Below the pieces are notes generated by a model that saw only the letters and a program-made list of their open reading frames with translations, was not told where the DNA came from and searched no databases. From positions 1,674,001 to 1,738,000 of the forward strand of contig NZ_BHZC01000001.1 in the NCBI RefSeq assembly GCF_003865135.1: 64,000 bases of DNA, read 5' to 3'. Positions 26,178 to 36,060 of the stretch are shown here, piece by piece. This stretch comes from Streptomyces chrestomyceticus JCM 4735. GTDB lineage: Bacteria; Actinomycetota; Actinomycetes; Streptomycetales; Streptomycetaceae. Position numbers and translations under genes: made by a program. The first letter of the stretch is position 1. The number at the start of each line of letters is the position of its first letter.

Positions 26178-26253
26178 TGGTTCCCGGGCGATCCGATCCC
26201 GGGCGACCACCCCTGCGTGGCGTCCGGCCGCGCCCACCCTCCCGGAGGTGCCC

Positions 26254-27195
26254 GTGCGGCGAGTCCGTTTCCATTCCTACGGCGGACCCGAGGTCCTGCG
26301 CGTCGAGGAGGCCGAGGTCCCCGCGCCGGGCCCCGGCGAACTGCTCGTCCGTACGGAGGCCATCGGCGTGTCGCTGCCGTCCGTCCGCCGGACGCGCGGC
26401 GACGGGAACGGCGGTGGCGTGCCGCTCCCCGCCGTACTCGGCGGCGAGGTGGCCGGTACGGTCGTCGGCCTGGGCCCGGACGTCACCGGTTTCGCGGTCG
26501 GCGACCGCGTCACCGCGCTCTCCTTCACCGGCTCGTACACCGAGGCGGCCACCGTGCCCGCCGCGATGGCCGCCCGCATACCGGACGCCGCGTCCAGCGT
26601 GGACGCCGTCGCCCTGGTACGCGGCGGGCAGGTCGCGCTCGCGGCGCTGGCCACCGCCGCCCCGGCCGACGGGGAGTCGGTGCTGATCACGGGCGCGGCC
26701 AGTGCCACCGGACACCTGGCGGTACAACTGGCCAAGCTGCGGGGCGTGCCGCGGGTGGTGGCGGCCGTCGGCTCCACCGCGAAGGCGGACTTCCTGTACG
26801 GGCTCGGCGCCGACGAGGTCGTGACGTACGAGGACGCGTCCTGGGGCGAGCCCGTCGACATCGTCCTCGACGGCGTCGGCGGGGAACTGCTGCCGCGCGC
26901 GGTGGCGACCCTCGCGCCGGGCGGGCGGCTGGTGTTCTTCAACTCGGGCGGCGGCACGGTCCCGGCCTACGACCTGCTCGCGGGTGCCAAGACGATCACC
27001 GGCCTCACCATGGCACGGTTCGCCGCCACCCGCCCGGAGCTGTACGAGCGGCACGGCGCCGAGCTGTGGGACCACTTCTTCGCCGGGCGCCTGCGGGCCG
27101 CCGTGCACGCCCGGATCCCGCTGGCCGAAGCGGCCCGCGCGCACGAGATCATCGAAGCCCGCGCCAACCTCGGCAAGGTCGTACTGGTCCCCTGA
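26254..27195 (+). CDS. Zinc-type alcohol dehydrogenase-like / NADPH:quinone oxidoreductase
   Basis: Medium-chain dehydrogenase of the quinone-oxidoreductase (QOR/zeta-crystallin) type, 313 aa. It starts at a GTG (26254) five bases after GGAGG. The GroES-like N-domain (FHSYGGPEVLRVEEAEVP, LGGEVAGTVVGLGPDVTGFAVGDRVTAL in parts) lacks zinc-binding Cys residues. The nucleotide fold has SVLITGAASATGHLAVQLAKLRG, where Ala-Ser-Ala replaces the common AGGVG. It probably reduces quinones or enones with NADPH and is controlled by the divergent MarR protein. Confidence 0.92.
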   Translation: MRRVRFHSYGGPEVLRVEEAEVPAPGPGELLVRTEAIGVSLPSVRRTRGDGNGGGVPLPAVLGGEVAGTVVGLGPDVTGFAVGDRVTALSFTGSYTEAATVPAAMAARIPDAASSVDAVALVRGGQVALAALATAAPADGESVLITGAASATGHLAVQLAKLRGVPRVVAAVGSTAKADFLYGLGADEVVTYEDASWGEPVDIVLDGVGGELLPRAVATLAPGGRLVFFNSGGGTVPAYDLLAGAKTITGLTMARFAATRPELYERHGAELWDHFFAGRLRAAVHARIPLAEAARAHEIIEARANLGKVVLVP

Positions 27196-27430
27196 CCGGC
27201 CCCGGGGCGAGGCCCGTACTGATGTGCCCGCCGTGGTACGGACGGGGGAAATCCGGCCGGGTGCGACGAACCGCCGCGTGTGGCTTGTGGCGGTGCCGGG
27301 GGCCCAGTAGCTTCCTGCGCACCGGAGAGCGGACATGGGACGTCCTACGTCGGATGTCCCGCGCGAGCCGTACGGATCTTCTCTCTTCCTCCTCGACGCC
27401 CCGCCGATGCCTCGAAGGGCAGGTCGGATC

Positions 27431-29430
27431 ATGACGTCACCATTCCGCGTACACGACAACCACCGCCGCAGACCCGCCACCGGGACCGGCACCCCCGCCC
27501 ACGACGGCCACCGGCCCCGGACCGGCGCACGGCCCCGGCCCCGCACCCTGGCCGCGCTCGCCACGGCGGCCGCCGTCCTCGTCCCGGTGGCCACCGCCCA
27601 GGCCCACCCGGCGACACCCGCCACCACCTCCCGTCCCGCCTCCGGCTTCGAGCAGCAGGTGCTGTTCAAGGCGTCCCAGGAGCACGGCTACGCGTGCTTC
27701 CGCATCCCGGCGGTCGTCCGGTCCACCGACGGCACCCTGCTGGCCTTCGCCGAGGGCCGGGTACGCGACTGCGGCGACGCCGGTGACATAGACCTCGTGC
27801 TGAAACGCTCCACCGACGGCGGCCGCACCTGGGGCCCCTCCAGGTCGTCAACGAGGGCGGCGGGGACACCCACGGCAACCCCGCCCCCGTCGTCGACCGC
27901 GAGACCGGCCGCATCCTGCTCGCGGAGACCTACAACAAGGGCCGCCCCGACGCCGCGAACTGCGGCGTGCCCTGCGACCGCACCCCGCACCTCCAGTACA
28001 GCGACGACGACGGCGCCACCTGGTCCGCGCCACGCGACCTGACCGCCGAACTCCGGCCCGCCGGCTGGAACTCCTGGTACGCCACCGGCCCCGTGCACGG
28101 CGTCCAGCTCGCCCGGGGACGGCACGCCGGACGCCTGGTCTTCACCGTCAACGCGGAGAGCTACGCGGGCGGCCGGACAACCGCCAACCACGCGGCACTC
28201 ATGCTCAGCGACGACGGCGGCGACCACTGGCGCGTCGGTGCCGTGGACAGCTATCCGATCGCCGCCGACGGCACGTTCCGGCAGAAGCCGTCCGAGATGA
28301 GCCTGCTGGAACGTTCCGACGGCTCGGTGTACGTCAACGCGCGCGAGCAGGACGGCACCGACCTCGGCCACCGCACGGAGGCCGTCAGCCACGACGGCGG
28401 CGAGACCTTCGCCCGGCCCTTCCGCACCCTGCCCGACCTGTACGCGCCGATGGTGCAGGGCTCGGTGCTGCGGCTGCCGCCGCACGGCTCCGGCAAGGCG
28501 GGCCGTACGCTGCTCGCCGCGCCCGCCGACCCGGACCGCCGCCGCACCATGACCGTCCGCTCCTCCTACGACGAGGGCCGCACCTGGGAAGGCGTCGACC
28601 GGGGCGCCCGCGTCACCACCGACTGGTCCGGCTACTCCGACCTGGTGTCCGTCGCGCCCGGCCTGACCGGTCTGCTGTACGAGGGCGGCGCGGCCGACGC
28701 CCGCGACGAGATCCGCTTCGCGCGCTTCACCGACGACTGGCTCGGCCCGCGCCGCGCCCCCGATCCGACGACGCCCGACCTCGGTCGGCACGCCGACCCG
28801 GCGCTCGTCCTGGGCGGCGCCCGGCCGGCCGCCGGCCGCTTCGGTGACGGGCTCTCCTTCGACGGCCGGGACGACGCCGTACGGCTGCCCTTCCGCCGCT
28901 CCCTGCCCCTCGGCAGCGGCGACTTCACGTGCAGCCTCTGGTTCCACTACCGCGCCGCCTCCGGCGAGCAGCCCTTCCTGTGGATGGGCGGGGTGGGCAG
29001 CCGCAGCCCCCAGGTGGCGCTGCGCGGCGACCCCGCCCGTAACCGGGTCGTCGCCCACATCACCGCACTCGACGGCGCCCGGCCGCCCGCCACCGCCGAG
29101 GTCGCCACCACCGCCGCGTACAACGACGGCGCGTGGCACCACCTGGCACTGCGGCGCACCGGCGGACGGCTGACCCTCACCGTCGACGGCACCGAGACCC
29201 GCACGGCCCCCGACGTGCCGGGCTCCGTGAGCCGCACCTCGGTCTTCGGCGTCCACGCGGGCCAGAAGGTGGACAGCCGCTCCCACCTCTCCGGCGACCT
29301 GGACGAGGTGCGGGTCTACGGGCGCGCGCTGGACGACGAGGAGCTGGCACGCGTACGCGGGGACGACGCGCGCGTCCCCGGTCCTGTCGTCCTGCACCTG
29401 CCGCTGGACCGGGTGGACGAGGAGGACTGA
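27431..29430 (+). pseudogene. Secreted exo-alpha-sialidase with LamG domain, single-base frameshift
   Basis: Glycoside hydrolase family 33-type sialidase that would release terminal sialic acids outside the cell. A long Arg-rich signal region (RPRTLAALATAAAVLVPVATAQ) is followed by the catalytic-domain start with CFRIPAVV (the RIP arginine) and the first Asp box STDGGRTW. At the CCCC run at 27835-27838 the frame changes; the downstream frame carries NPAPVVDRETGRILLAETYN, four more Asp-box-like motifs (SDDDGATW, SDDGGDHW, SHDGGETF, SYDEGRTW) and a C-terminal LamG/concanavalin-like domain. One extra C restores a single protein of about 667 aa (WGPLQVVNEGGGDTHGNPAP). Everything else is intact, so this is a sequencing error or a very fresh mutation. 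Confidence 0.85.
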
Positions 29431-29453
29431 CGGGCCGTCACATCACGCGGCAC

Positions 29454-30575
29454 TCACGGAGCGGAGTGGGCCGGTCGTACCGCACCGGCCTGCTCCGCGC
29501 CGCCCGGATCGACGCCGGGCCGCGGCCGCACACCCGCCTCTCGCCGTCCGGGGCCGGGCAGATCCCCGGCCCCGGACCCGCCCCCGGATTCCCGCTCCTC
29601 CGGCGCCTGTGCCGCGTACCGCTTCGCGAGGACCGCGCAGACCATGAGCTGCATCTGGTGGAACAGCATCAGCGGCAGCACCGCCAGCCCGGCCTGTGCG
29701 CCGAACAGGACGCTGGCCATGGGCAGGCCGGCGGCCAGGCTCTTCTTCGAGCCCGCGAACGTGATGGCGATCCGGTCGCCGCGGGGGAAACCGGCCTTCT
29801 TGGAACCGTAGGACGTGATCGTCAGCATCAGGGCCAGCAGGACGGCCTCGACGGCCAGCAGGCCCAGCAGGCGCCACGGCGAGACCTGGTGCCAGATGCC
29901 CTGGACCATGCCCGTGCTGAAGGCGGTGTAGACGACGAGGAGTATCGAGCCGCGGTCGACGAGGCCGAGGATCTTCTTGTGGCGGGTGATGAAACCGGCG
30001 ATCCAGCGGCGCAACAACTGACCGGCCAGGAACGGCACCAGCAGTTGGAAGACGATCGAGACCAGTGAGCTCGCCGAGAACCCGCCGCCGTCACCGCCCA
30101 GGAGGAGCGCCGCCAGCAGCGGCGTCACGACGATCCCGATGAGGCTGGAGAAGGAGCCCGCGCAGATCGCCGCCGCGACATTGCCGCGCGCTATCGAGGT
30201 GAAGGCGATCGAGGACTGGACGGTGGAGGGCACCAGGCACAGGAAGAGCAGGCCGGTGTAGAGGGGCTGCGTCAGGAGGTACGGGACGAGACCGCCGGCG
30301 GCCAGCCCCAGCAGGGGGAAGAGGACGAACGTGCACGCCAGCACCGTCAGGTGCAGCCGCCACTGGCGCATCCCGTCCACCGCTTCCCGGGTGGAGAGCC
30401 GGGCGCCGTAGAGGAAGAAGAGCAGCGCCACGGCACCGGTCGACGCGTCGTCGGCGACGGTGGCGGCCGCGCCCCGGGCGGGGAGCAGGGCCGCGAGGCC
30501 GACGGTACCGACGAGGGCCAGGATGAATCCGTCCACGGGGAGCCAGGAGGGGATTCTGAGCTGAGGGCGGCGCAT
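29454..30575 (-). CDS. Bile-acid:sodium-symporter-family transporter (BASS / SBF-like)
   Basis: Membrane transporter of 373 aa with about ten hydrophobic helices from residue 14 on (DGFILALVGTVGLAALLP, VALLFFLYGARLSTREAV, LYTGLLFLCLVPSTVQSSIAF). The crossover regions SSIAFTSIARGN and FAGSKKSLAAGLP match the SBF-like/YfeH group, which carries organic anions with Na+. The ATG at 30575 follows GAAGAGAG. The C-terminal 50 residues are a hydrophilic Gly/Arg/Pro tail. Divergent from a LysR regulator across 188 bp, which probably controls it. Substrate unknown. Confidence 0.9.
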   Translation of the reverse strand: MRRPQLRIPSWLPVDGFILALVGTVGLAALLPARGAAATVADDASTGAVALLFFLYGARLSTREAVDGMRQWRLHLTVLACTFVLFPLLGLAAGGLVPYLLTQPLYTGLLFLCLVPSTVQSSIAFTSIARGNVAAAICAGSFSSLIGIVVTPLLAALLLGGDGGGFSASSLVSIVFQLLVPFLAGQLLRRWIAGFITRHKKILGLVDRGSILLVVYTAFSTGMVQGIWHQVSPWRLLGLLAVEAVLLALMLTITSYGSKKAGFPRGDRIAITFAGSKKSLAAGLPMASVLFGAQAGLAVLPLMLFHQMQLMVCAVLAKRYAAQAPEERESGGGSGAGDLPGPGRREAGVRPRPGVDPGGAEQAGAVRPAHSAP

Positions 30576-30718
30576 GTTCTCTCTTCGCGGATGGGACGGA
30601 CGGTGCAGGTGGGGTGGACGGTGCGGGAGTGACCTGACAGTGCGGGTGGGGTGGACGGTGCCCTCTCCAGCCTGCCTGGTGGCGCAGCCATCGGGAAGCC
30701 CTCTTACCGTGGTGACTG

Positions 30719-30737
30719 TCATCATGAAGTGTGATGA
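30719..30737. promoter_or_regulatory. LysR-type operator (inverted repeat)
   Basis: TCATCA-N7-TGATGA, a perfect 19-bp dyad with the T-N11-A character of LysR boxes, in the gap between the BASS transporter and the LysR gene. Confidence 0.6.
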
Positions 30738-30743
30738 ACGTCG

Positions 30744-30773
30744 GTGATGATGCGTGATGGTGCGTGATGAGTG
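30744..30773. repeat. Three 10-bp direct repeats running into the lysR start
   Basis: GTGATGATGC, GTGATGGTGC and GTGATGAGTG follow each other without gap; the last one contains the GTG and ATG start codons of the LysR gene. Their TGATG core matches the right arm of the upstream dyad, so they may be secondary, helically phased regulator contacts. Confidence 0.5.
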
Positions 30774-31672
30774 ACCGGGCCGGGGCGATGTTCGACCCCG
30801 TACAGCTACGGACGTTCCTCGCGGTGGCGCAGACGCTGAGCTTCACGCAGGCCGCGCACCGCCTCGGCCTGCGGCAGTCCACCGTGAGCCAGCACGTGCG
30901 CAAGCTGGAGGACGTGGCCGGGCGGCGGCTGTTCGCCCGGGACACCCATGCCGTGGACCTCACCGAGGACGGTGAGGCGATGCTCGGCTTCGCGCGCACC
31001 ATCCTGGAGGCCAACGAGCGGGCCGCGGGCTTCTTCACGGGCACGCGGCTGCGCGGCCGGCTGCGGTTCGGGGCCTCGGAGGACTTCGTGCTGACCCGGA
31101 TGCCGGAGGTGCTGGAGGAGTTCCGGCGCGACCACCCCGAGGTGGACCTGGAGCTGACGGTCGAACTCTCCGGGACGCTGCACGAACTGCTGGCGGCCGG
31201 CCGCCTCGATCTCGTACTGGCCAAGCGGCGCCCCGACCCGGCACGCGGCCGGGCGGAGGCGCCCACCGGCCGGCTCGTCTGGCGGGACCGGCTGGTGTGG
31301 GTCGGCACGGACCGGCTGCGGCTGGACGCGCGGCGGCCGGTCCCGCTGGTGGTGTTCCCGCCGCCGGCGGTGACCCGGGCCCGCGCGCTGGAGGCGCTGG
31401 AGCGGCAGGGCCGCGACTGGCGCATCGCCTGTACGAGCGGCAGCCTCAACGGCCTGATCGCGGCCACCCGGGCGGGCCTGGGCGTGATGGCGCACAGCCT
31501 CGGCATGATCCCGCCCGGCCTGGTGCGGGTGCCGTCCCGGGCCGGGCTGCCGGAGCTCGGCGGGGTGGACTTCGTCCTGCTGCACGGGGAGCGGGACGGG
31601 GCGGCCAGGGGCCCGGCGGACGCGCTGGCCGACGCGATACTGGCGGGCGGCGACCGGCTGCAGCTTCCGTAG
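30767..31672 (+). CDS. LysR-family transcriptional regulator
   Basis: Regulator of 301 aa. The N-terminal HTH is clear (LRTFLAVAQTLSFTQAAHRLG, STVSQHVRKLEDVAGRRLFAR). A two-lobed periplasmic-binding-like effector domain follows (RGRLRFGASEDFVLTRMPEVL, TSGSLNGLIAATRAGLGVMAH). The ATG at 30767 or the GTG just before it may be used; there is no strong ribosome site because of the repeat array. Divergent from the BASS transporter, a common LysR arrangement. Confidence 0.93.
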   Translation: MSDRAGAMFDPVQLRTFLAVAQTLSFTQAAHRLGLRQSTVSQHVRKLEDVAGRRLFARDTHAVDLTEDGEAMLGFARTILEANERAAGFFTGTRLRGRLRFGASEDFVLTRMPEVLEEFRRDHPEVDLELTVELSGTLHELLAAGRLDLVLAKRRPDPARGRAEAPTGRLVWRDRLVWVGTDRLRLDARRPVPLVVFPPPAVTRARALEALERQGRDWRIACTSGSLNGLIAATRAGLGVMAHSLGMIPPGLVRVPSRAGLPELGGVDFVLLHGERDGAARGPADALADAILAGGDRLQLP

Positions 31673-31917
31673 CGGCACGCTCGCCCTGGAAAGACGCGAC
31701 GGCGCACGAAGAGATTTGGTGCAGATCCGGTCCCCGCGCCGTGATCATCGGGCGCACGCCGCCCCCGACGATGTCCGGGCTTCTCCTGAGTAGCCCGTTT
31801 TCGCCTCATGACCAGCGACTATGCCACCGGTCCGGCCGACCGGCCGCCCCTCCCGCGGGCCCGCGGTGTTGGGGTACGGTCTCGGCCCGGTGAGAAGCAC
31901 GTCGAGGAGCTGGGTCA

Positions 31918-33744
31918 TTGCGCGAGTTCTCCGTCCCGCCTTTGGCGACGGCGCCCCGCGTCGGCGGGTTGGCGGACGCTGTGTTCGATCATGCCGGCTC
32001 GGATCCGGGCCGGGCCGCGCTGGCGCGCAAGGACGAGGCCGGCCGGTGGCGGGACGTGACGTCGGCGGAGTTCCGTGACGAGGTGCTGGCCCTGGCCAAG
32101 GGGCTGCTCGCGCAGGGTGTCCGGTTCGGCGACCGGGTCGGGATCATGTCCCGTACCCGCTACGAGTGGACGCTGTTCGACTTCGCCCTGTGGTCCGTGG
32201 GCGCCCAGTCCGTACCGCTGTACCCCACCTCCTCCGCCGAGCAGGTCTTCTGGATGCTGCACGACGCGGGGGTGTCGGCCTGCATGGTGGAGCACGAGGA
32301 CCACGCGATGACCGTCGGCTCGGTCATCGACCGGCTGCCGCAGCTCCGCCGCCTGTGGCAGTTGGACGCCGACCCGGTCGCCGAGCTGACGGCGGCGGGC
32401 GCGCACCTGGAGGACGACGTGGTGCACCGCCACCGGATGGCGGTCACCCCGGACGCGACCGCGACGGTCATCTACACCTCCGGCACGACCGGCCGCCCGA
32501 AGGGCTGCGTGATCAGCCACGCGAACTTCATGGCCGAGGCCGACAACGTCGTCCGGCGCTACGAGACGGTGTTCCACTCCAGGCCCGGCGACGAGGCGTC
32601 CACCCTGCTGTTCCTGCCGCTCGCCCATGTCTTCGGCCGGATGGTGCAGGTCGCGGCGGTACGCGGGCGGGTCAAGCTGGGCCATCAGCCCGAGCTGTCC
32701 GCCGCCGCCCTGCTTCCCGACCTCCAGTCGTTCCGGCCCAGTTTCATCCTCGCCGTGCCGTACATCTTCGAGAGGGTCTTCGCGGCGGCCCGGCGCAAGG
32801 CCGAGGCGGAGGGGCGGCTCGGGCCGTTCGAGAAGGCCGTCGACGTGGCGGTCCGCTACGCCGAGGCGCTGGAGCACAAGGCGTTCGGCACCGCGTCCGG
32901 GCCCGGCGCGCCGCTGCGGATGCAGCATCAGCTCTTCGACAAGCTGGTCTACAGCAAGGTGCGGGAGGCGATGGGCGGCCGGGTGCGGCACGCCATGTCG
33001 GGCGGTTCGGCGATGGAGCGCCGGCTCGGGCTGTTCTTCGCGGGCGCCGGGGTGACGATCTACGAGGGGTACGGCCTGACGGAGTCCACCGCCGCCGCCA
33101 CCGCCAACCCGCCCGAGCGCACCCGCTTCGGCACGGTCGGCTCCCCCGTCCCCGGGACGACCGTGCACATCGCCGAGGACGGCGAGATCTGGCTGCACGG
33201 CGGCCAGGTCTTCCAGGGCTACCTGAACAACGCGCGGGCCACCGACGCCGTCCTGCGCGACGGCTGGCTGGCCACCGGCGATCTCGGCGCGCTCGACGAG
33301 GACGGCTATCTGACGATCACCGGCCGCAAGAAGGAGATCCTGGTGACCTCCGGCGGCAAGACCCTGTCCCCGGTCGTCCTGGAGGAGCGGGTCAGGGCGC
33401 ATCCGCTGGTCGCCCAGTGCATCGTCGTCGGCAACGACCGTCCGTACGTGGCCGCGCTGGTGACGCTGGACCCGGAGGCGGTCGGGCACTGGCTCAGGAT
33501 GCGCGGCAAGCCGGAGCTGCCGCCGACCGACCTGGTGCACGACCCCGACCTGGAGACGGAGATCCGGCGGGCCGTGGTCGCCGCCAACACACTGGTCTCG
33601 CAGGCCGAGTCCATCCGTACGTTCCGGATACTGGCGCACCAGTTCAGCGAGGAGCACGGCCTGCTGACGCCGTCGCTCAAGCTGAAGCGCAAGGCCATCG
33701 AGGCGGCGTACGCGACGGAGGTGGAGGCGCTGTACCGGGCGTGA
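31918..33744 (+). CDS. Long-chain fatty acid-CoA ligase (AMP-binding)
   Basis: ATP-dependent acyl-CoA synthetase of 608 aa, of usual length. The TTG start at 31918 lies eight bases after GAGGAG. The P-loop-like motif is YTSGTTGRPKG near residue 186, the second motif is GYGLTESTAAAT near 383, and the hinge/adenylate region is DGWLATGDLGALDEDGYLTITGRKKE (in parts). The C-terminal catalytic Lys region SLKLKRKAIEAAY is intact. It activates fatty acids for degradation or lipid synthesis. The 245 bp upstream hold no other gene; I see no firm promoter. Confidence 0.94.
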   Translation: MREFSVPPLATAPRVGGLADAVFDHAGSDPGRAALARKDEAGRWRDVTSAEFRDEVLALAKGLLAQGVRFGDRVGIMSRTRYEWTLFDFALWSVGAQSVPLYPTSSAEQVFWMLHDAGVSACMVEHEDHAMTVGSVIDRLPQLRRLWQLDADPVAELTAAGAHLEDDVVHRHRMAVTPDATATVIYTSGTTGRPKGCVISHANFMAEADNVVRRYETVFHSRPGDEASTLLFLPLAHVFGRMVQVAAVRGRVKLGHQPELSAAALLPDLQSFRPSFILAVPYIFERVFAAARRKAEAEGRLGPFEKAVDVAVRYAEALEHKAFGTASGPGAPLRMQHQLFDKLVYSKVREAMGGRVRHAMSGGSAMERRLGLFFAGAGVTIYEGYGLTESTAAATANPPERTRFGTVGSPVPGTTVHIAEDGEIWLHGGQVFQGYLNNARATDAVLRDGWLATGDLGALDEDGYLTITGRKKEILVTSGGKTLSPVVLEERVRAHPLVAQCIVVGNDRPYVAALVTLDPEAVGHWLRMRGKPELPPTDLVHDPDLETEIRRAVVAANTLVSQAESIRTFRILAHQFSEEHGLLTPSLKLKRKAIEAAYATEVEALYRA

Positions 33745-33842
33745 GGGGGCGCACGGGTCGTACCCGCGCCTCCCCCGCGCGGCGGAGGCGGTTCGTCCCC
33801 CGGCCGGAGGTGCGGTCCGCGGGCCGCCGGGAGGCTCGTGTC

Positions 33843-34859
33843 ATGAACACCGAACAGCTCATGGGCCGCCAGGTCCTCCTGGGGCGCGTGGCCGTCGCGG
33901 CCTGCGCCCCGTACCTCCTTCTCAAACTGCTGTGGGTCCTGGGCCATGACATCGGCATCGTGGACGTGGACCGGGCCGGCCGGGGCACCTGGATCGCGGC
34001 CAACATCGTCACCTTCCTCATGGACGCCGTGGCCGCCGCCATCGCGTACACCCTCACCCGCCCGTCCGGTCTGCGGGCCCCCGCCTGGTTGCTCGCGCTG
34101 CCCCTGTGGATGGCGTCCGGGCTGCTCACACCCCTGATGATCACCGTGCCCACCGGCTCCGCCGTCGCCGCCCTGACCGGCGCGGCGAACCCGATGGCGT
34201 CCGGCGACTTCCTCGAACCCTGGGTCTACGTGCTGGTCTACGGCGCCTTCATCGTCGAGGGCCTCACCCTGCTGAGCGCCTTCTGGATCTACGCGCACCG
34301 GCGCTGGGGCGCGCTGCTGCGCCGGCCGCTGGAGTCCGTACCCGTTCCGGCCCCTGGTGTACGGGTGGCACGGCGGCTGCTCGGTGTGCCGGCCGCGGTG
34401 CTGCTCGCCGTACTCGGCATCGTCGACGTGCTGTGGGGCCTCGGGATGCCGACGGGCCCCGGAGCGGCGGCCCTGCCCGCCCGGAGCGTCGTCACGGCCA
34501 CGTCCGGCGTGGTCCAGGGCCTGCTGGCGCTGGCCGGCGCGGCCGGGCTGGCCGCTCTGCTCTTTCCCCACCGGGGGCGCCTGCGGCGGCTGCGTACGCG
34601 GGTGCCGCTCGCGCTGGCCTGGCTGGGCTCCGCGACGGTGTTCGCGTGGGGCGGGACGATGTGGCTCTCGTGGGCCGTGGCCGACGCCCTGACCGGCGGC
34701 GACTCGGCTCCCGCCCGCGGCCTGCCGGGCCTGGCGGGCGCCCTGGAGCTGGTCGCGGGGCTGGTCGTGCTCTGCCTCGGCGCCCTCACCCTGGCCGCCG
34801 AGACGGCCCGTACGGCGCCCTCGTCCGCACCCGCGCCGGAACGTGCCGGCGCGTACTGA
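33843..34859 (+). CDS. Multi-pass membrane protein of unknown function
   Basis: Integral membrane protein of 338 aa, not recognised as a named family. About eight hydrophobic helices are visible (VAVAACAPYLLLKLLWVLG, IAANIVTFLMDAVAAAIAY, LLGVPAAVLLAVLGIVDVLW, LELVAGLVVLCLGALTLAA), with a cytoplasmic-type RRWGALLRRPL loop in the middle. Composition and order suggest a transporter-like or sensor-like protein, but no motif supports a function. It lies 98 bp after the acyl-CoA ligase on the same strand and may be cotranscribed. Confidence 0.72.
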   Translation: MNTEQLMGRQVLLGRVAVAACAPYLLLKLLWVLGHDIGIVDVDRAGRGTWIAANIVTFLMDAVAAAIAYTLTRPSGLRAPAWLLALPLWMASGLLTPLMITVPTGSAVAALTGAANPMASGDFLEPWVYVLVYGAFIVEGLTLLSAFWIYAHRRWGALLRRPLESVPVPAPGVRVARRLLGVPAAVLLAVLGIVDVLWGLGMPTGPGAAALPARSVVTATSGVVQGLLALAGAAGLAALLFPHRGRLRRLRTRVPLALAWLGSATVFAWGGTMWLSWAVADALTGGDSAPARGLPGLAGALELVAGLVVLCLGALTLAAETARTAPSSAPAPERAGAY

Positions 34860-34956
34860 ATTCATCGGCACTCACTGGAGGTGCGCGGGAATGCTCCGTA
34901 CGGGATGATCGTTGACGTTGGAGTACATGTACGACGACCTAAGGATCGAATCCGTC

Positions 34957-35787
34957 GTGAGCAAGGTCCCCCACATCACCCTCAACAACGATGTCGCCAT
35001 GCCGCAGCTCGGCTACGGCGTCTGGCAGGTGCCGGACGACGAGGCCGCCACGGCCGTCGGCAACGCCCTGGAAGCCGGATACCGCAGCATCGACACCGCC
35101 GCGATCTACGGCAACGAGGAGGGCACGGGGAAGGCGCTCGCCGCCTCCGGCATCGCGCGTGACGAGCTCTTCGTCACGACGAAGCTGTGGAACGACGAGC
35201 AGGGCTACGACTCGACCCTGCGCGCCTTCGACACCTCCCTCGGCAAGCTGGGCCTGGAGTACGTGGATCTGTACCTGATCCACTGGCCGATGCCCGCCAA
35301 GGACACGTACGTGGACACGTACCGGGCGTTCGAGAAGATCTACGAAGAGGGCCGCGCCAAGGCCATCGGCGTCTCCAACTTCCAGCCCGCCCACCTGGAG
35401 CGGCTGCTGGGCGAGACGTCCGTCGTGCCGGCGGTCAACCAGGTCGAGCTGCACCCGCAGCTCCAGCAGTCCGAGCTGCGCGCCTTCCACGCCCGGCACA
35501 ACATCGCGACCGAGGCCTGGTCGCCGCTGGGCCAGGGCAAGGACCTCCTGAAGAACACGACCGTCACCGGCCTCGCCGAGAAGTACGGGCGCACCCCGGC
35601 GCAGATCGTGCTCCGCTGGCACCTCCAGCTCGGCAACGTCGTCATCCCGAAGTCCGTGACCCCGTCCCGGATCAAGGAGAACATCGACGTCTTCGGCTTC
35701 GAGCTGGACGACGCCGACATGTCCGCTCTCGCGGCCCTGGACTCCGGCACCCGCCTGGGCCCGGACCCGGACACCATGAACGGCTGA
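34957..35787 (+). CDS. Aldo/keto reductase
   Basis: NADPH-dependent TIM-barrel reductase of 276 aa from the GTG at 34957 (AAGGA upstream). The same frame extends to an ATG at 34927 and a TTG at 34912. The catalytic tetrad regions are all present: Asp and Tyr in SIDTAAIYGNEEGTG, Lys in VTTKLWNDEQGYDS and His in YLIHWPMP. The NADP pocket has VIPKSVTPSRIKEN. It matches the 2,5-diketo-gluconate-reductase-like bacterial AKRs that clear aldehydes and ketones. A perfect GTACATGTAC palindrome covers the alternative ATG, which favours the later start. Confidence 0.94.
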   Translation: MSKVPHITLNNDVAMPQLGYGVWQVPDDEAATAVGNALEAGYRSIDTAAIYGNEEGTGKALAASGIARDELFVTTKLWNDEQGYDSTLRAFDTSLGKLGLEYVDLYLIHWPMPAKDTYVDTYRAFEKIYEEGRAKAIGVSNFQPAHLERLLGETSVVPAVNQVELHPQLQQSELRAFHARHNIATEAWSPLGQGKDLLKNTTVTGLAEKYGRTPAQIVLRWHLQLGNVVIPKSVTPSRIKENIDVFGFELDDADMSALAALDSGTRLGPDPDTMNG

Positions 35788-35825
35788 GACACCTCCCCGG
35801 ACCCCGGTCCGGTGCAGCACCTTCC

Positions 35826-35857
35826 GGCGCCGCCGCCCCACCCGGGACGGCGGCGCC
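35826..35857 (+). terminator. Hairpin terminator after aldo/keto reductase
   Basis: GGCGCCGCCG, 12-base loop, CGGCGGCGCC, then GCCTTT: a perfect 10-bp stem 39 bp after the stop codon, with a short T run. Confidence 0.75.
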
Positions 35858-36060
35858 GCCTTTCCGTCCCGTCCTCTCCTTTTCCTCCTCCCCCTCCTCG
35901 CGCCCCTCCCAGCTCACCCCCGGTTTCCCGGTTTCCCACGCCCCGCGGGGGACGGGAAACCCCTTGGCCCGCCGCTCGGCGCGGGACGAAGGTCAGGGTG
36001 CCGGGTCCGGGCAGCAGACGGCCCCGGTGTACCGAGGATCACCCAACGGAGGAGATTCAG

